Positions 34,282-42,341 of a stretch of 64,000 nt of DNA are shown here, piece after piece. The translations under genes were made by a program, and so were the position numbers. The notes beneath the pieces are model-generated. The model was not told the DNA's origin. It saw only the letters and a program-made list of their open reading frames with translations, and did not search any database. Position 1 is the first letter of the stretch. Every line of letters starts with the position of its first letter. The stretch lies in assembly GCF_002013465.1 (NCBI RefSeq), contig NZ_MAFC01000021.1:151669-215668 (forward strand). The letters are read 5' to 3'. Source of the stretch: Mycobacterium sp. D16R12 (GTDB lineage Bacteria; Actinomycetota; Actinomycetes; Mycobacteriales; Mycobacteriaceae).

Positions 34282-35393
34282 CAGATCAGTCCCCATTCCT
34301 TGGCGATGAGCTCGTAGGACCTGCGCCGGTCCTCGTGCCGATGGGTGATGGAGGTGATGACGAGCTCGTCTGCGCCGGTGACCCTGGCCAGGGTGTCCAG
34401 CCGCTCGGCTACCTGGCCGGCATCGCCGACGAACTGGGTGGCGAGCCGATCCTCCGACTGGCGGCGTTCCTCATCGGTAAGTGGTTGCGCACCATCGGGA
34501 TCGGGATACGGAATGGCGCCGTGGCCCGACCGAATCGAGTGCACCCAGCGGCCAAACGTACTGGTGAGGTGGGCAGCGGTCTGCTCGTCCTCAGCGGCCA
34601 CGGCGTCAGCCGAGACGATGACATACGGCTCCGCCAGTGCTTTCGAGGGCCGGAAAGCCTCGCGGTACGCCTGCACCGCTTCCAAGGTGGACCAGGGCGT
34701 GACGTGGTAGTTCGCCACGAATGGCAGACCACGACGCGCCGCGACCTGAGCCGATTCACCCTTGCTGGAACCGAACAGCCACAGCGGGAGATCGGCGCCC
34801 TCTCCCGGACGAATATGCAGCGCAACACCTTCCGGACTGACATAGGTGCCGTCAAGGAATGCCTGGATATCGGACACCTGTTGGTCGAAGTCGGCGATCT
34901 GGGCGCCCGGCTGCTGCAGGGCGGCAACGGTGGCCCGCAGCTTCGGGTTGTCCTTGATGCCGAACTCCGTCGGCGCCTGCGGGATGAACAACCCATCAAC
35001 GTCATGTGCCGGTGCCGGTTCGGGCTTCTGCTCGTTTCCGGCGAGACGGTCCCTGATCCGATGGCCCGTGCGCCCCAACCCGAGGTCGATACGCCCCGGG
35101 TAGAGCGCGTCGAGAATGCCGAAGCTCTCCACGATCGCGGCGGCCGTGGTCGAGGCAACCTGCACGGCACCGGCGCCCACCCGGATCCGACGAGTGGCGG
35201 CGGCGATATGGGCGATGACCAGGGCGGGAACTGTGCTCGCCACTGAGACGAAATGATGCTCGGCGAGCCAGTATCGCCGGTAACCCCAATGCTCCGCGTT
35301 CTGGGCCAGGTCGATCGAATTACGCAGTGCCGTGGCGGCATCCGAACCTTCGCTGACCGGGGATAGGTCGAGAATCGAGAGTGGGACGTTCAT
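34281..35393 (-). CDS. Luciferase-like monooxygenase, MsnO8/YtmO type
   Basis: 370 residues of the group-1 luciferase-like family: LSILDLSPVSEGSDAATAL at the N terminus, HWGYRRYWLAEHH, ATRRIRVGAGAVQV, and LYPGRIDLGLGRTGH. The flavin is FMN or F420; this subgroup normally uses FMN. B. subtilis YtmO, in the sulfur-salvage operon with acetyltransferase YtmI, has the same architecture. Overlaps the upstream gene by 4 bases (ATGA) and the downstream gene by one. Confidence 0.85.
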   Translation of the reverse strand: MNVPLSILDLSPVSEGSDAATALRNSIDLAQNAEHWGYRRYWLAEHHFVSVASTVPALVIAHIAAATRRIRVGAGAVQVASTTAAAIVESFGILDALYPGRIDLGLGRTGHRIRDRLAGNEQKPEPAPAHDVDGLFIPQAPTEFGIKDNPKLRATVAALQQPGAQIADFDQQVSDIQAFLDGTYVSPEGVALHIRPGEGADLPLWLFGSSKGESAQVAARRGLPFVANYHVTPWSTLEAVQAYREAFRPSKALAEPYVIVSADAVAAEDEQTAAHLTSTFGRWVHSIRSGHGAIPYPDPDGAQPLTDEERRQSEDRLATQFVGDAGQVAERLDTLARVTGADELVITSITHRHEDRRRSYELIAKEWGLI

Positions 35394-36457
35394 GCCGACT
35401 TCCTTGCGTAGCGGTTGGTGGCGGTAGGCAGGCCGAGCCGCTCGCGCAGCGTTCCGCTCTCATACTCGGCGCGGAACCCCTGATGGGCCTGCAGAAGGGG
35501 CACGAGTTCGTCAACTATGACGGGGATGTCGAGCGCGTTGACCGCGGGCCGCAGGCGCACACCGTCAATTCCCCATTCATGCCACTGCGCGATGAGGTCG
35601 GCGAGCTCAGCGGCCTGCCCGGTGAATATGGCGGCATCCGAGTGGAATTCGTCATCGCGTCCGAACGAGACCACCAGATCTGCCAACACCTTGATGGTGC
35701 GGTGCCCCGCCGTGTTGTGCAGCCGCGCCGGGATCTCAGCGGCGGAGGCGCCGTCGTGCGGGGTGACAAAGATCAGATCGGCGCTCGATGCCGCGAAGGC
35801 CTGCCCGGGACGGCTACGCGCGAGTGCGGCGACCACCGACTGCCCCTGCGGGGACCTCGGCGTGATGGACGGCCCCTTCACCGAAAAGAACCGGCCCTCG
35901 AAGTCGACGTAGTGCAGCTTGTCCCTGTCGATGAAGCGCCCCGTGTCCACGTCTCTGATCTCGGCGTCGTCCTCCCAGCTGTCCCAGAGCCGTCGGACCA
36001 CCTCGACGGAGTCCGCGGCCTCCTCCAGCAGGTCTTGCAGCGGCAGCACCTTGGTGCGGCCAAACGCGTCGGCCTCTTCCCCGGTATCGGCGATCGTCAC
36101 CTGCCAGCCGGCACGGCCGCCGGACACGATATCGAGGGTCGCAATCGATTTCGAGATGTGGAACGGCTCGTTATGGGTGGCCGGCGCGGTGGGGATGAGT
36201 CCGATGTGCGTTGTCGTCGGGGCCACACGCGCGGCGGTCAGAATCGCATCCAGACGGCCGCCGGAAGGACGGCCGAAGGTGTCTTCGAACGTCACGAAAT
36301 CCAGGAGCCCACGCTCGGCGCGCTGAACCTGTTCTACCCAGTACTTGCCGGTCAGGGGGTTACCGGCATGCTTTTCCGCGTCCGGATGCCAACCGTGTCC
36401 GTCCAGAGCCAGCCCGAGCAGTGTCGTCACACGCGATTCAACGACTGCGACCGACAC
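35390..36457 (-). CDS. Luciferase-like flavin monooxygenase (NtaA-like, short form)
   Basis: 355 residues, begins at a GTG. It carries NtaA-family segments (VQRAERGLLDFVTFEDTFG, IPTAPATHNEPFHISKSI, GRAGWQVTIAD, RRLWDSWEDDAEI, HYVDFEGRFFSVKGP) but is about 100 residues shorter than typical NtaA. A C-terminal EYESGTLRERLGLP tail, also seen in the neighbouring gene as EYEHETLREHLGLA, shows common ancestry with it. Cofactor probably FMN. First of the three LLM genes; 66 non-coding bases separate it from the acetyltransferase upstream. Confidence 0.82.
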   Translation of the reverse strand: MSVAVVESRVTTLLGLALDGHGWHPDAEKHAGNPLTGKYWVEQVQRAERGLLDFVTFEDTFGRPSGGRLDAILTAARVAPTTTHIGLIPTAPATHNEPFHISKSIATLDIVSGGRAGWQVTIADTGEEADAFGRTKVLPLQDLLEEAADSVEVVRRLWDSWEDDAEIRDVDTGRFIDRDKLHYVDFEGRFFSVKGPSITPRSPQGQSVVAALARSRPGQAFAASSADLIFVTPHDGASAAEIPARLHNTAGHRTIKVLADLVVSFGRDDEFHSDAAIFTGQAAELADLIAQWHEWGIDGVRLRPAVNALDIPVIVDELVPLLQAHQGFRAEYESGTLRERLGLPTATNRYARKSA

Positions 36458-36523
36458 AATGACGGCGTTTATCTCAGCCTGAGGAAAAGGCCTCGCGTTA
36501 TCTACTTCGCCAGGGCTGCCGAG

Positions 36524-37018
36524 TTAGGTCTCGAGGTCCTTCTCGAACGGGTGGATACCGACCTGATCGGCGGACAGGGTCTGGTCATAGAGCGGTCGAT
36601 ACCCGGCGGAGAGGTACAGCGCCTTGGCCTCGGGCTGACGCGGACCGGTGGTGAGGTAGACGCGCCGGTACCCGCGGCCGCGGATCTCCTGCTCCAGCGC
36701 GGCCAGGGTGCGCACCGCCAGGCCCTGACGACGGTGGGCGCTGGACGTCCAGATGCGTTTGAGCTCCGCGGTCTCGGCGTCATAGCGCTGGAACGCGCCA
36801 CCGGTCACGGCCACACCACCCTGCACGCCGATCAGCAGCCCGCCGTCGGGAGCCGCGAAGTGGACGGCCGGATAGTTGACCAGGAACTCGTGATGCTCGT
36901 CGAGAGTCCCGCCGTATCGCGTGCTGTATTCCACCGCCAGCTCGGCGAGCAGCGGAGCGGCCAGCGGATCCTGCTGCTGCACCGTCGTGAACTGCAGCAG
37001 ATCCTCACACGCCGTCAT
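36524..37018 (-). CDS. GNAT-family N-acetyltransferase
   Basis: 164 residues with an acetyl-CoA loop in SSAHRRQGLAVRTLAALEQE and the GYRRVYLTTGPRQPEAKALYLSAGY beta-bulge/helix typical of GNAT enzymes. The ATG lies one base after the solute-binding protein stop, so it belongs to the importer operon. In the B. subtilis S-alkylcysteine / 2-succinocysteine route a GNAT enzyme (YtmI/SnaB) acetylates the amino group of the imported thioether before monooxygenase attack; the same role is inferred here from the gene set, not from the sequence alone. Confidence 0.82.
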   Translation of the reverse strand: MTACEDLLQFTTVQQQDPLAAPLLAELAVEYSTRYGGTLDEHHEFLVNYPAVHFAAPDGGLLIGVQGGVAVTGGAFQRYDAETAELKRIWTSSAHRRQGLAVRTLAALEQEIRGRGYRRVYLTTGPRQPEAKALYLSAGYRPLYDQTLSADQVGIHPFEKDLET

Positions 37019-37019
37019 G

Positions 37020-37952
37020 TCATCCCTGCCTCGGTAATCCGCGGGGGTTGACTTCGGACCGACTCACTGCTTCGTTCTCCAATCCCCAGCGCTGCAACAC
37101 CTTACGATACGTGCCGTCGGCAATGGCCTGGTTGACGGCATCGGCGATGGCCCGCACCAGCCCATTGTCCTTCTTGGTGAGCACCGCGATCTCACCCTGC
37201 AGCGCCTCCCCCGCACCGGAGAAGGTGCCGACCAACTTGGTCTGCCCGGTCGCCTGGGAATGAAAAACCGCCGTCGGGTTGGGACCCACATACGCATCGA
37301 TGCGCCCCGATGCCAATGCCAGGTAGTAGCCGGTCGTCTGCTGGAAATACTTCAGGTCTGCGGCCGGAAGACCCGCCGCGATGTTCTGTTCGTTCCACTG
37401 CACCAGCAATGCTTCCTGGTTGGTACCCGACCCGACGCCGATCGTCTTACCCGCGATATCCCTGGCACCCTGGACCTTCCAGTCCAGGGATCTCCGGACC
37501 TCAAAAGTGACGTTGTCCAAACGGTAGGTGGCGAAGTCGAACTTCTCCTTGCGTTCCTCGGTCACCGTCACATTCGAAATGAACGCATCGACCTCGCCCG
37601 AGTCCACCTTGACGAAGTTCTGCGCCCAATCCGCCGAACGCAGATCGACTCGCAGCCCCAGAATGTCCGCCACCAGATAGGCGAAGTCAGTCTCGATCCC
37701 GATCATCGTCTTGTCGTCATCGGCGTAGAACCGCAGCGGCGGTGCGGAATTGGCGTCGCCGGTGATAATCAGGGTGCCGCGCTTGCGGATGGCGTCGGGC
37801 ACCTCGGCCGCGATGGCGTCCGCCTTGGCCGCACGCACCCGATCCTGGTTGGGGCTCAGATTGAAGGAGGAGGATGCACCCGGCTCCGCACCCCCGGCAC
37901 AACCGGTGAGGACGACGATCACCGTGCAGAACAGCGCGGTAAGACCCCTCAC
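37020..37952 (-). CDS. Polar amino-acid ABC transporter solute-binding lipoprotein
   Basis: 310 residues, lipobox LTGC after a hydrophobic signal (GLTALFCTVIVVLTGC). Family-3 binding fold: AIRKRGTLIITGDANSAPPLRF, MIGIETDFAYLVADILGLRVD, DAFISNVTVTEERKEKFDF. The GTG at 37952 overlaps the ATPase stop by 4 bases; a longer frame reaching 38741 is only the shadow of the ATPase gene. It delivers an amino-acid-like substrate; a cystine or thioether amino acid fits the operon. Confidence 0.9.
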   Translation of the reverse strand: MRGLTALFCTVIVVLTGCAGGAEPGASSSFNLSPNQDRVRAAKADAIAAEVPDAIRKRGTLIITGDANSAPPLRFYADDDKTMIGIETDFAYLVADILGLRVDLRSADWAQNFVKVDSGEVDAFISNVTVTEERKEKFDFATYRLDNVTFEVRRSLDWKVQGARDIAGKTIGVGSGTNQEALLVQWNEQNIAAGLPAADLKYFQQTTGYYLALASGRIDAYVGPNPTAVFHSQATGQTKLVGTFSGAGEALQGEIAVLTKKDNGLVRAIADAVNQAIADGTYRKVLQRWGLENEAVSRSEVNPRGLPRQG

Positions 37953-38710
37953 GCCAGCACCTTCGAGAGGAAGCCGATGGTCCGCGGATGCGACGGGTTG
38001 TCCAGCAGCTCTTCCGGCGGGCCCTGCTCGACGATGGCGCCGTGATCCATGAAGACCACGGTGTCGGCGATCTCCCGGGCAAGACCGATCTCGTGGGTCA
38101 CGATGACCAAGGTGGCACCGTCTCGGGCCAGCTGGCGGATCACATCGAGCACCTCGGTGACCAACTCGGGATCCAGAGCCGACGTGGGCTCGTCGAACAG
38201 AATGACCTTGGGCCGCAAGGCCAGAGCGCGGGCGATGGCCACCCGCTGCTGCTGGCCACCGGATAGCCGGCGCGGATACTCCGCCACCTTGTCGGCCACC
38301 CCCACCCGTTCGAGCAGCCGGGTCGCCTCGGCCACCAGCTCGGCACGCGACGCGCGCCGCGCTGCCAGCGGCGCCTCGATGACGTTCTCCAGCACCGTCA
38401 TATGCGGGAACAGATTGAAGTTCTGGAACACGAAGCCGACCTGCGAACGCTGCCGCAGAATGGCCCGTTCCGAGAGCTCGTAGAGTACCGATCCACGCTG
38501 CCGGTAGCCGATGAGCTCGCCGTCGATGCGGATGGTCCCGCCGTCCACCTTCTCCAGGTGATTCAGGGTGCGCAGCAGCGTCGACTTCCCGGAGCCGGAC
38601 GGCCCGATGATGACCGTCACCTCCCCCTGTCGCACAGTCAGATTCACATCGCGCAGCGCAACTACCTGGCCGTAGGACTTGCGCACCCCACGCACCTCGA
38701 TGGTGCTCAT
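37949..38710 (-). CDS. Polar amino-acid ABC transporter ATP-binding protein
   Basis: 253-residue GlnQ/HisP/TcyN-type ATPase. Walker A GPSGSGKST, Q-loop FVFQNFNLFPHMT, signature LSGGQQQR, Walker B VILFDEPTSALDPE, and switch His VTHEIG are all present. It overlaps the permease gene upstream and the binding-protein gene downstream by 4 bases each, fixing the order permease-ATPase-binding protein in one coupled operon. Confidence 0.93.
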   Translation of the reverse strand: MSTIEVRGVRKSYGQVVALRDVNLTVRQGEVTVIIGPSGSGKSTLLRTLNHLEKVDGGTIRIDGELIGYRQRGSVLYELSERAILRQRSQVGFVFQNFNLFPHMTVLENVIEAPLAARRASRAELVAEATRLLERVGVADKVAEYPRRLSGGQQQRVAIARALALRPKVILFDEPTSALDPELVTEVLDVIRQLARDGATLVIVTHEIGLAREIADTVVFMDHGAIVEQGPPEELLDNPSHPRTIGFLSKVLA

Positions 38711-39588
38711 CGGTGTGCGCCCCGGGCGTAATGCCGTTCAATGTAGTACTGCACGATGGTCAGCACCGAGGTGATGACGATGTACCAGACTGTCGCCACC
38801 ATGAGCAGCGGAACCACCCGTCCGTTACGCCCGAATATCACCTGCACCTGGTAGAAGAGATCGGCAATGGCCATGGTGGAAACAATGGACGTGCCCTTCA
38901 CCAGACTGATGACCTCGTTCGCGGCGTTGGGCATGACCGACCGCATAGCCTGCGGCAGCACGATCCGGAAGAACTGACGGCGCCGGGGAATACCCAGGGC
39001 CGCAGCGGCTTCCAACTGCCCCTCGTCGACGGACAGGATTCCGCCCCGGATGATCTCGGCGAAGTAGGCGCCCTGATGCAGAGTCAACCCGATCACGGCG
39101 GCGGTCAAACCGCTCAGCAGCTCGTTGGTGTCGACGGTGAGCAGGCTCGGCCCGAAGGGGATCCCGAAGCTGATGCTGTCGTACAGGTAGGCGATGTTGA
39201 ACCAGAACAGCAGCTGCACGATCAGCGGTATGGACCGGAAAATCCAGACGTAGGTCCACGAGATGACCTTCAGGACGGGATTCTTGGACAGGCGTGCGGC
39301 CGCAAGCGCCACCCCCAGAACGAACCCGAGCACCGTGCCGTAGATGGTGAGCCGGATGGTCAGCCACAGAGCCGCCAGCACCGACTTGGCGGTGAAGTAC
39401 CGCGCGAAGGTGGGCCAGTCCCACCCCGGGTTTCGCACCAGACCATGCACGAACATGGCCACGAACAACAGCGCCACGGCCGAGAGAATCCAGTTGCCCG
39501 GACGGGGTCGGCGCCGCACCCGCAGCACCGGCTCGGCGGCGTCGTCCGACGCCCGGGCGCGCGGCGGCGCAGCGGGTGCCGATGTCAT
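38707..39588 (-). CDS. Polar amino-acid ABC transporter permease
   Basis: 293 residues; about 35 polar N-terminal residues followed by five to six membrane segments. The EAA coupling loop is visible as QLEAAAALGIPRRRQFFRIVLPQ. A single permease implies a homodimeric transmembrane part, as in TcyB- or HisQM-like importers. First gene of the operon running to 32923. The 123 bases upstream (39589-39711) are shared with a divergent gene and contain GGTCGAAC at 39592 and its reverse complement near 39667. Confidence 0.9.
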   Translation of the reverse strand: MTSAPAAPPRARASDDAAEPVLRVRRRPRPGNWILSAVALLFVAMFVHGLVRNPGWDWPTFARYFTAKSVLAALWLTIRLTIYGTVLGFVLGVALAAARLSKNPVLKVISWTYVWIFRSIPLIVQLLFWFNIAYLYDSISFGIPFGPSLLTVDTNELLSGLTAAVIGLTLHQGAYFAEIIRGGILSVDEGQLEAAAALGIPRRRQFFRIVLPQAMRSVMPNAANEVISLVKGTSIVSTMAIADLFYQVQVIFGRNGRVVPLLMVATVWYIVITSVLTIVQYYIERHYARGAHR

Positions 39589-39711
39589 GCGGTCGAACCT
39601 AGGAACACCGACCAGTGCACAACAGTCTTTGGCTCCCGGCGAATCGAACGGCGGCTATCCGTCATGTTCGACCGGGGAAGCATCCGCGCCGCTCGAATGT
39701 TCAAATAGGTC

Positions 39712-40107
39712 ATGCCAGAAATCCCTGCGGGCTTCGAAGATCTCCTGGAACAGCGCCTCTACGGCCACCTGGCCACGGTCGGTAGCGACGGTTCCGCGCA
39801 GTCCAGTCCGATGTGGTTCAGCTGGGACGGCGAGCGGCTGCGCTTCACCCACACCAACAAGCGGGCCAAGTTCCGCAACATCCAGTCCGAGCCGCGGGTC
39901 GCCTTCTCCATCCTGGATCCCACAAACCCGTACCGGTATCTGGAGGTGCGCGGCACCGTCGACCAGATCGATGACGATCCGACGGGGTCATTCATCCAGG
40001 AGCTCGCTCACCTGTACCAGGCACCGTGGGCCGGGACCAGCACCGGCGACGAGGCAGACCGCGTCATTTTGTACCTGCGGCCCACCAAGTTCGTGAGCCA
40101 CGGCTAG
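39712..40107 (+). CDS. PPOX-class split-barrel F420/FMN-dependent oxidoreductase
   Basis: 131-residue FDOR-B type protein: LYGHLATVGSDGSAQSSPMWFSWDGERLRF is the N-terminal barrel and NKRAKFRNIQSEPRVAFSILDP the cofactor-binding helix and strand (as in Rv1155-type F420 enzymes). Reaction unknown; related proteins reduce biliverdin or other conjugated rings with F420H2. Short upstream region shared with the ABC operon; no clear Shine-Dalgarno. Overlaps the TetR gene's 3' end by 4 bases on the opposite strand. Confidence 0.82.
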   Translation: MPEIPAGFEDLLEQRLYGHLATVGSDGSAQSSPMWFSWDGERLRFTHTNKRAKFRNIQSEPRVAFSILDPTNPYRYLEVRGTVDQIDDDPTGSFIQELAHLYQAPWAGTSTGDEADRVILYLRPTKFVSHG

Positions 40108-40724
40108 GCCAGCGGCCCCAGCAGGCGCATACACATATCGGTGGCCTTGGCTCCCAACTCGCCAGCGCTGCACCTATTTTCATCGGCCAGCCAATCTTCC
40201 ATGAGGAGAGTGACGCCGCCGACTCCGAATACGGCGGCGTCGAGCAGCGCCGGCTCTGGCTTGGACACCTCTGGCGCGATGGTCAGGAGTATCGCCCGCG
40301 CGACCCGGTGCTGAAGACTTCGACGCTTGGCGGCAAGCCCAGGATATCCGGCCAGGTCGGATGTCAGAATGCGCAGCACCGCACGGTCCGCGACGGACTG
40401 CTCGAGGTACGCCGTGAGCCCCGCGGTCAGCTGTTCATGCGGGTTGTCGCCGGCCACCCGGCCCGCTTCTGCCATGGACGCGAACAGTTCGGCGAACACG
40501 TCTTCCACGATCTGCAGAACCAAATCGCCGATCACCTCGAACTGCTCATAGAAGTAGCGATCGGTCAGCCGGGTCCGGGCACAAACACCCCGAACGGTGA
40601 CCGCGGCCAAGCCCTTGTCACTCCAAAGCTCACGGCCCGCACGCACCAGTGCCACGCGCCGCTCATCTCGGCGCTGCTCTCGTGTCTTGCCACCGTACGT
40701 GCGGTGAGTCTGACCGTTCGTCAC
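40104..40724 (-). CDS. TetR-family transcriptional regulator
   Basis: 206 residues. The N-terminal helix-turn-helix is RRVALVRAGRELWSDKGLAAVTVRGVCARTRLTDRYFYEQFEVIGDLVLQI in short form: the VRGVCARTRLTDRYFYEQF part carries the recognition helix. The C-terminal ligand domain has VADRAVLRILTSDLAGYPGL. Divergent from the carotenoid oxygenase gene across 96 bases that hold a promoter and a palindrome; a TetR gene also sits next to the homologous oxygenase of M. tuberculosis (Rv0653c-Rv0654). Likely represses that gene; ligand unknown, perhaps a carotenoid or apocarotenoid. Confidence 0.88.
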   Translation of the reverse strand: MTNGQTHRTYGGKTREQRRDERRVALVRAGRELWSDKGLAAVTVRGVCARTRLTDRYFYEQFEVIGDLVLQIVEDVFAELFASMAEAGRVAGDNPHEQLTAGLTAYLEQSVADRAVLRILTSDLAGYPGLAAKRRSLQHRVARAILLTIAPEVSKPEPALLDAAVFGVGGVTLLMEDWLADENRCSAGELGAKATDMCMRLLGPLA

Positions 40725-40742
40725 GCGTTAACGCCCTTCGTC

Positions 40743-40772
40743 TTGACATAGGCAACCTACTCGCTAATGTTG
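40743..40772 (+). promoter_or_regulatory. Carotenoid oxygenase promoter with candidate TetR operator
   Basis: TTGACA at 40743-40748 and TAATGT at 40765-40770 are spaced by 16 bases, a good sigma-A promoter predicting a start near 40777. A 20-bp imperfect inverted repeat at 40753-40772 (outer arms CAAC and GTTG; 6 of 10 base pairs) covers spacer and -10, where a TetR repressor would block polymerase. Confidence 0.55.
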
Positions 40773-40820
40773 AGGACATACGTCATCAGAAACTACCGAC
40801 AATGCGGTCTAGGAGATTTC

Positions 40821-42326
40821 ATGACACTTGCGCCCGAGCATTCAGCCTCCGATACGGACTTTGAGGAGCTCATCTCGCGTCCCTTCGAGTCCCAGCTGCG
40901 CGAATACGACTACGAGGTCACCGAGATCGACGGCACGCTGCCACCGGCGTTGACCGGCACGCTTTTCCGCATCGGTCCCGGCAAGTTCGAGGTGGGCACC
41001 ACCGTGCTGCGCACGATGTTCGACGCCGACGGCATGGTGTCCCGATTCATCCTGAACGGATCCTCGGTCCGGTTCACCAACCGGTATGTACGCACTCAGC
41101 AGTTCCGGGATGGGTTGCAGCAGGGCCCGATGCGCAGGCCCGGGATCACCACCCAAGTGCCCGGGAAACTATTCGCCAACCTCCAATTGCCGGCGAACAC
41201 CGCGAACACCAATATCGTGTCACTGGCCGGGGAAATGCTGGCGCTCTGGGAGGGCGGGCCACCACACCGGCTGGACCCCGACACCCTGGAAACGCTGGGC
41301 ACCAACGACTTCAAGGGCAAGCTCGGGTATGTCGGCGCCTTCTCGGCACACCCGAAATGGGATCCCGTCACCGGCGAGATGTTCAACTTCGGCCTCGATG
41401 TCTTTCCCACACCACGACTGCGCTGCTACCGGGTGAGCCCCAGCGGCCAACTCTCGCAGATCAATTCGGTAACCCTGTGGGATATGGGCTGGAACCACGA
41501 TTTCGCGCTGACCGAAAAGTATTTGGTCTTCGTCCTCGATCCGATCCGCCCCAACATCGGCCAGCTGCTGCGCGGCAAGCGTTTCGACGAAAGCCTCGAG
41601 TACCAGCTGACCAATGGCAGCACCAAGTTCATCCTGGTGCCCCGCGACGGATCCAAACCAATCGTCATCGAGCACGCGCCCCAGACTCATATCCATGTCA
41701 CCAACGCCTTCCAGGACGGCGCAGACGCGGTGGTCGAATTCGTCAGATACGAAAGCCTCGAGTTTCTGCGGCGAACACTGGACGCCGCGATGGGGCCGAA
41801 GGACCACCCAAATCCTCATCACCATCTGGTAGTCCGCGAATGGCCGGACAGCCACCTGGTCAGATTCCGCATCTCGCCCAGCGGCAAGATCACCGAGGAA
41901 GTGGTGTCCCAGTCTGCGAAGATCGAATTCCCGCAATATGACTGGCGCCAGTCCACTCGCAATCATCAGATCACCTATACCGCCGGGACGCTGGAACACA
42001 GGGGCCACTACAACGGCATCTTCAAGTTCGACCACCGTACCGGCGCCATGACGCACTGCGATTTCGGGAAGGCCTCGGTGTGCGAACCCATCTTTGTGCC
42101 GCACGACAAAGACTCGGCCCAGGATGACGGATGGCTGCTCGCGGTCAATCACGATCTCGTGGAAAATCGTTCGCAGTTAGTCATACTCGACGCACGTGAT
42201 GTCGAGCGTGGCCCAGTCGCGGTGGCGCACCTGACGCATCACTTGCCGATCGGGTTCCACGGAACCTTCACCAGACGGGTTGCCAATCCCGATGCGCCGC
42301 TACCACATCCGACGCTAGTGGGCTAA
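40821..42326 (+). CDS. Carotenoid cleavage oxygenase
   Basis: 501-residue seven-bladed propeller enzyme that splits carotenoids, apocarotenoids or stilbene-type double bonds using Fe(II). The four iron His are visible in order: AHPKWDPVTGE, WNHDFALTEKY, HIHVTNAFQDG and, near the C terminus, GFHGTF. Length and a neighbouring TetR gene match M. tuberculosis Rv0654. The ATG at 40821 follows AGGAGA by 5 bases; an open frame to 40767 is less likely. No carotenoid synthesis genes are in the window. Convergent with mmpL, 15 bases apart. Confidence 0.92.
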   Translation: MTLAPEHSASDTDFEELISRPFESQLREYDYEVTEIDGTLPPALTGTLFRIGPGKFEVGTTVLRTMFDADGMVSRFILNGSSVRFTNRYVRTQQFRDGLQQGPMRRPGITTQVPGKLFANLQLPANTANTNIVSLAGEMLALWEGGPPHRLDPDTLETLGTNDFKGKLGYVGAFSAHPKWDPVTGEMFNFGLDVFPTPRLRCYRVSPSGQLSQINSVTLWDMGWNHDFALTEKYLVFVLDPIRPNIGQLLRGKRFDESLEYQLTNGSTKFILVPRDGSKPIVIEHAPQTHIHVTNAFQDGADAVVEFVRYESLEFLRRTLDAAMGPKDHPNPHHHLVVREWPDSHLVRFRISPSGKITEEVVSQSAKIEFPQYDWRQSTRNHQITYTAGTLEHRGHYNGIFKFDHRTGAMTHCDFGKASVCEPIFVPHDKDSAQDDGWLLAVNHDLVENRSQLVILDARDVERGPVAVAHLTHHLPIGFHGTFTRRVANPDAPLPHPTLVG

Positions 42327-42341
42327 CGGGCCGATCCCCGC

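Noticed and set aside
32806..34317. 503-codon plus-strand frame running from the metallo-hydrolase end through the NtaA-like gene
   Set aside because: Crosses the end of one gene and the antisense of another; no domain.
35381..37051. 556-codon plus-strand frame opposite the LLM and GNAT genes
   Set aside because: Spans two real genes and a gap, no recognisable motif; produced by scarcity of stop codons on the opposite strand.
37953..38741. Upstream extension of the solute-binding protein frame over the ATPase gene
   Set aside because: Alternate frame of the ATPase; the lipoprotein signal begins right at the GTG at 37952.
39592..39674. GGTCGAAC and its reverse complement in the ABC operon/PPOX divergent region
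   Set aside because: Arms are about 66 bases apart, so a simple operator is doubtful; no matching promoter elements found.
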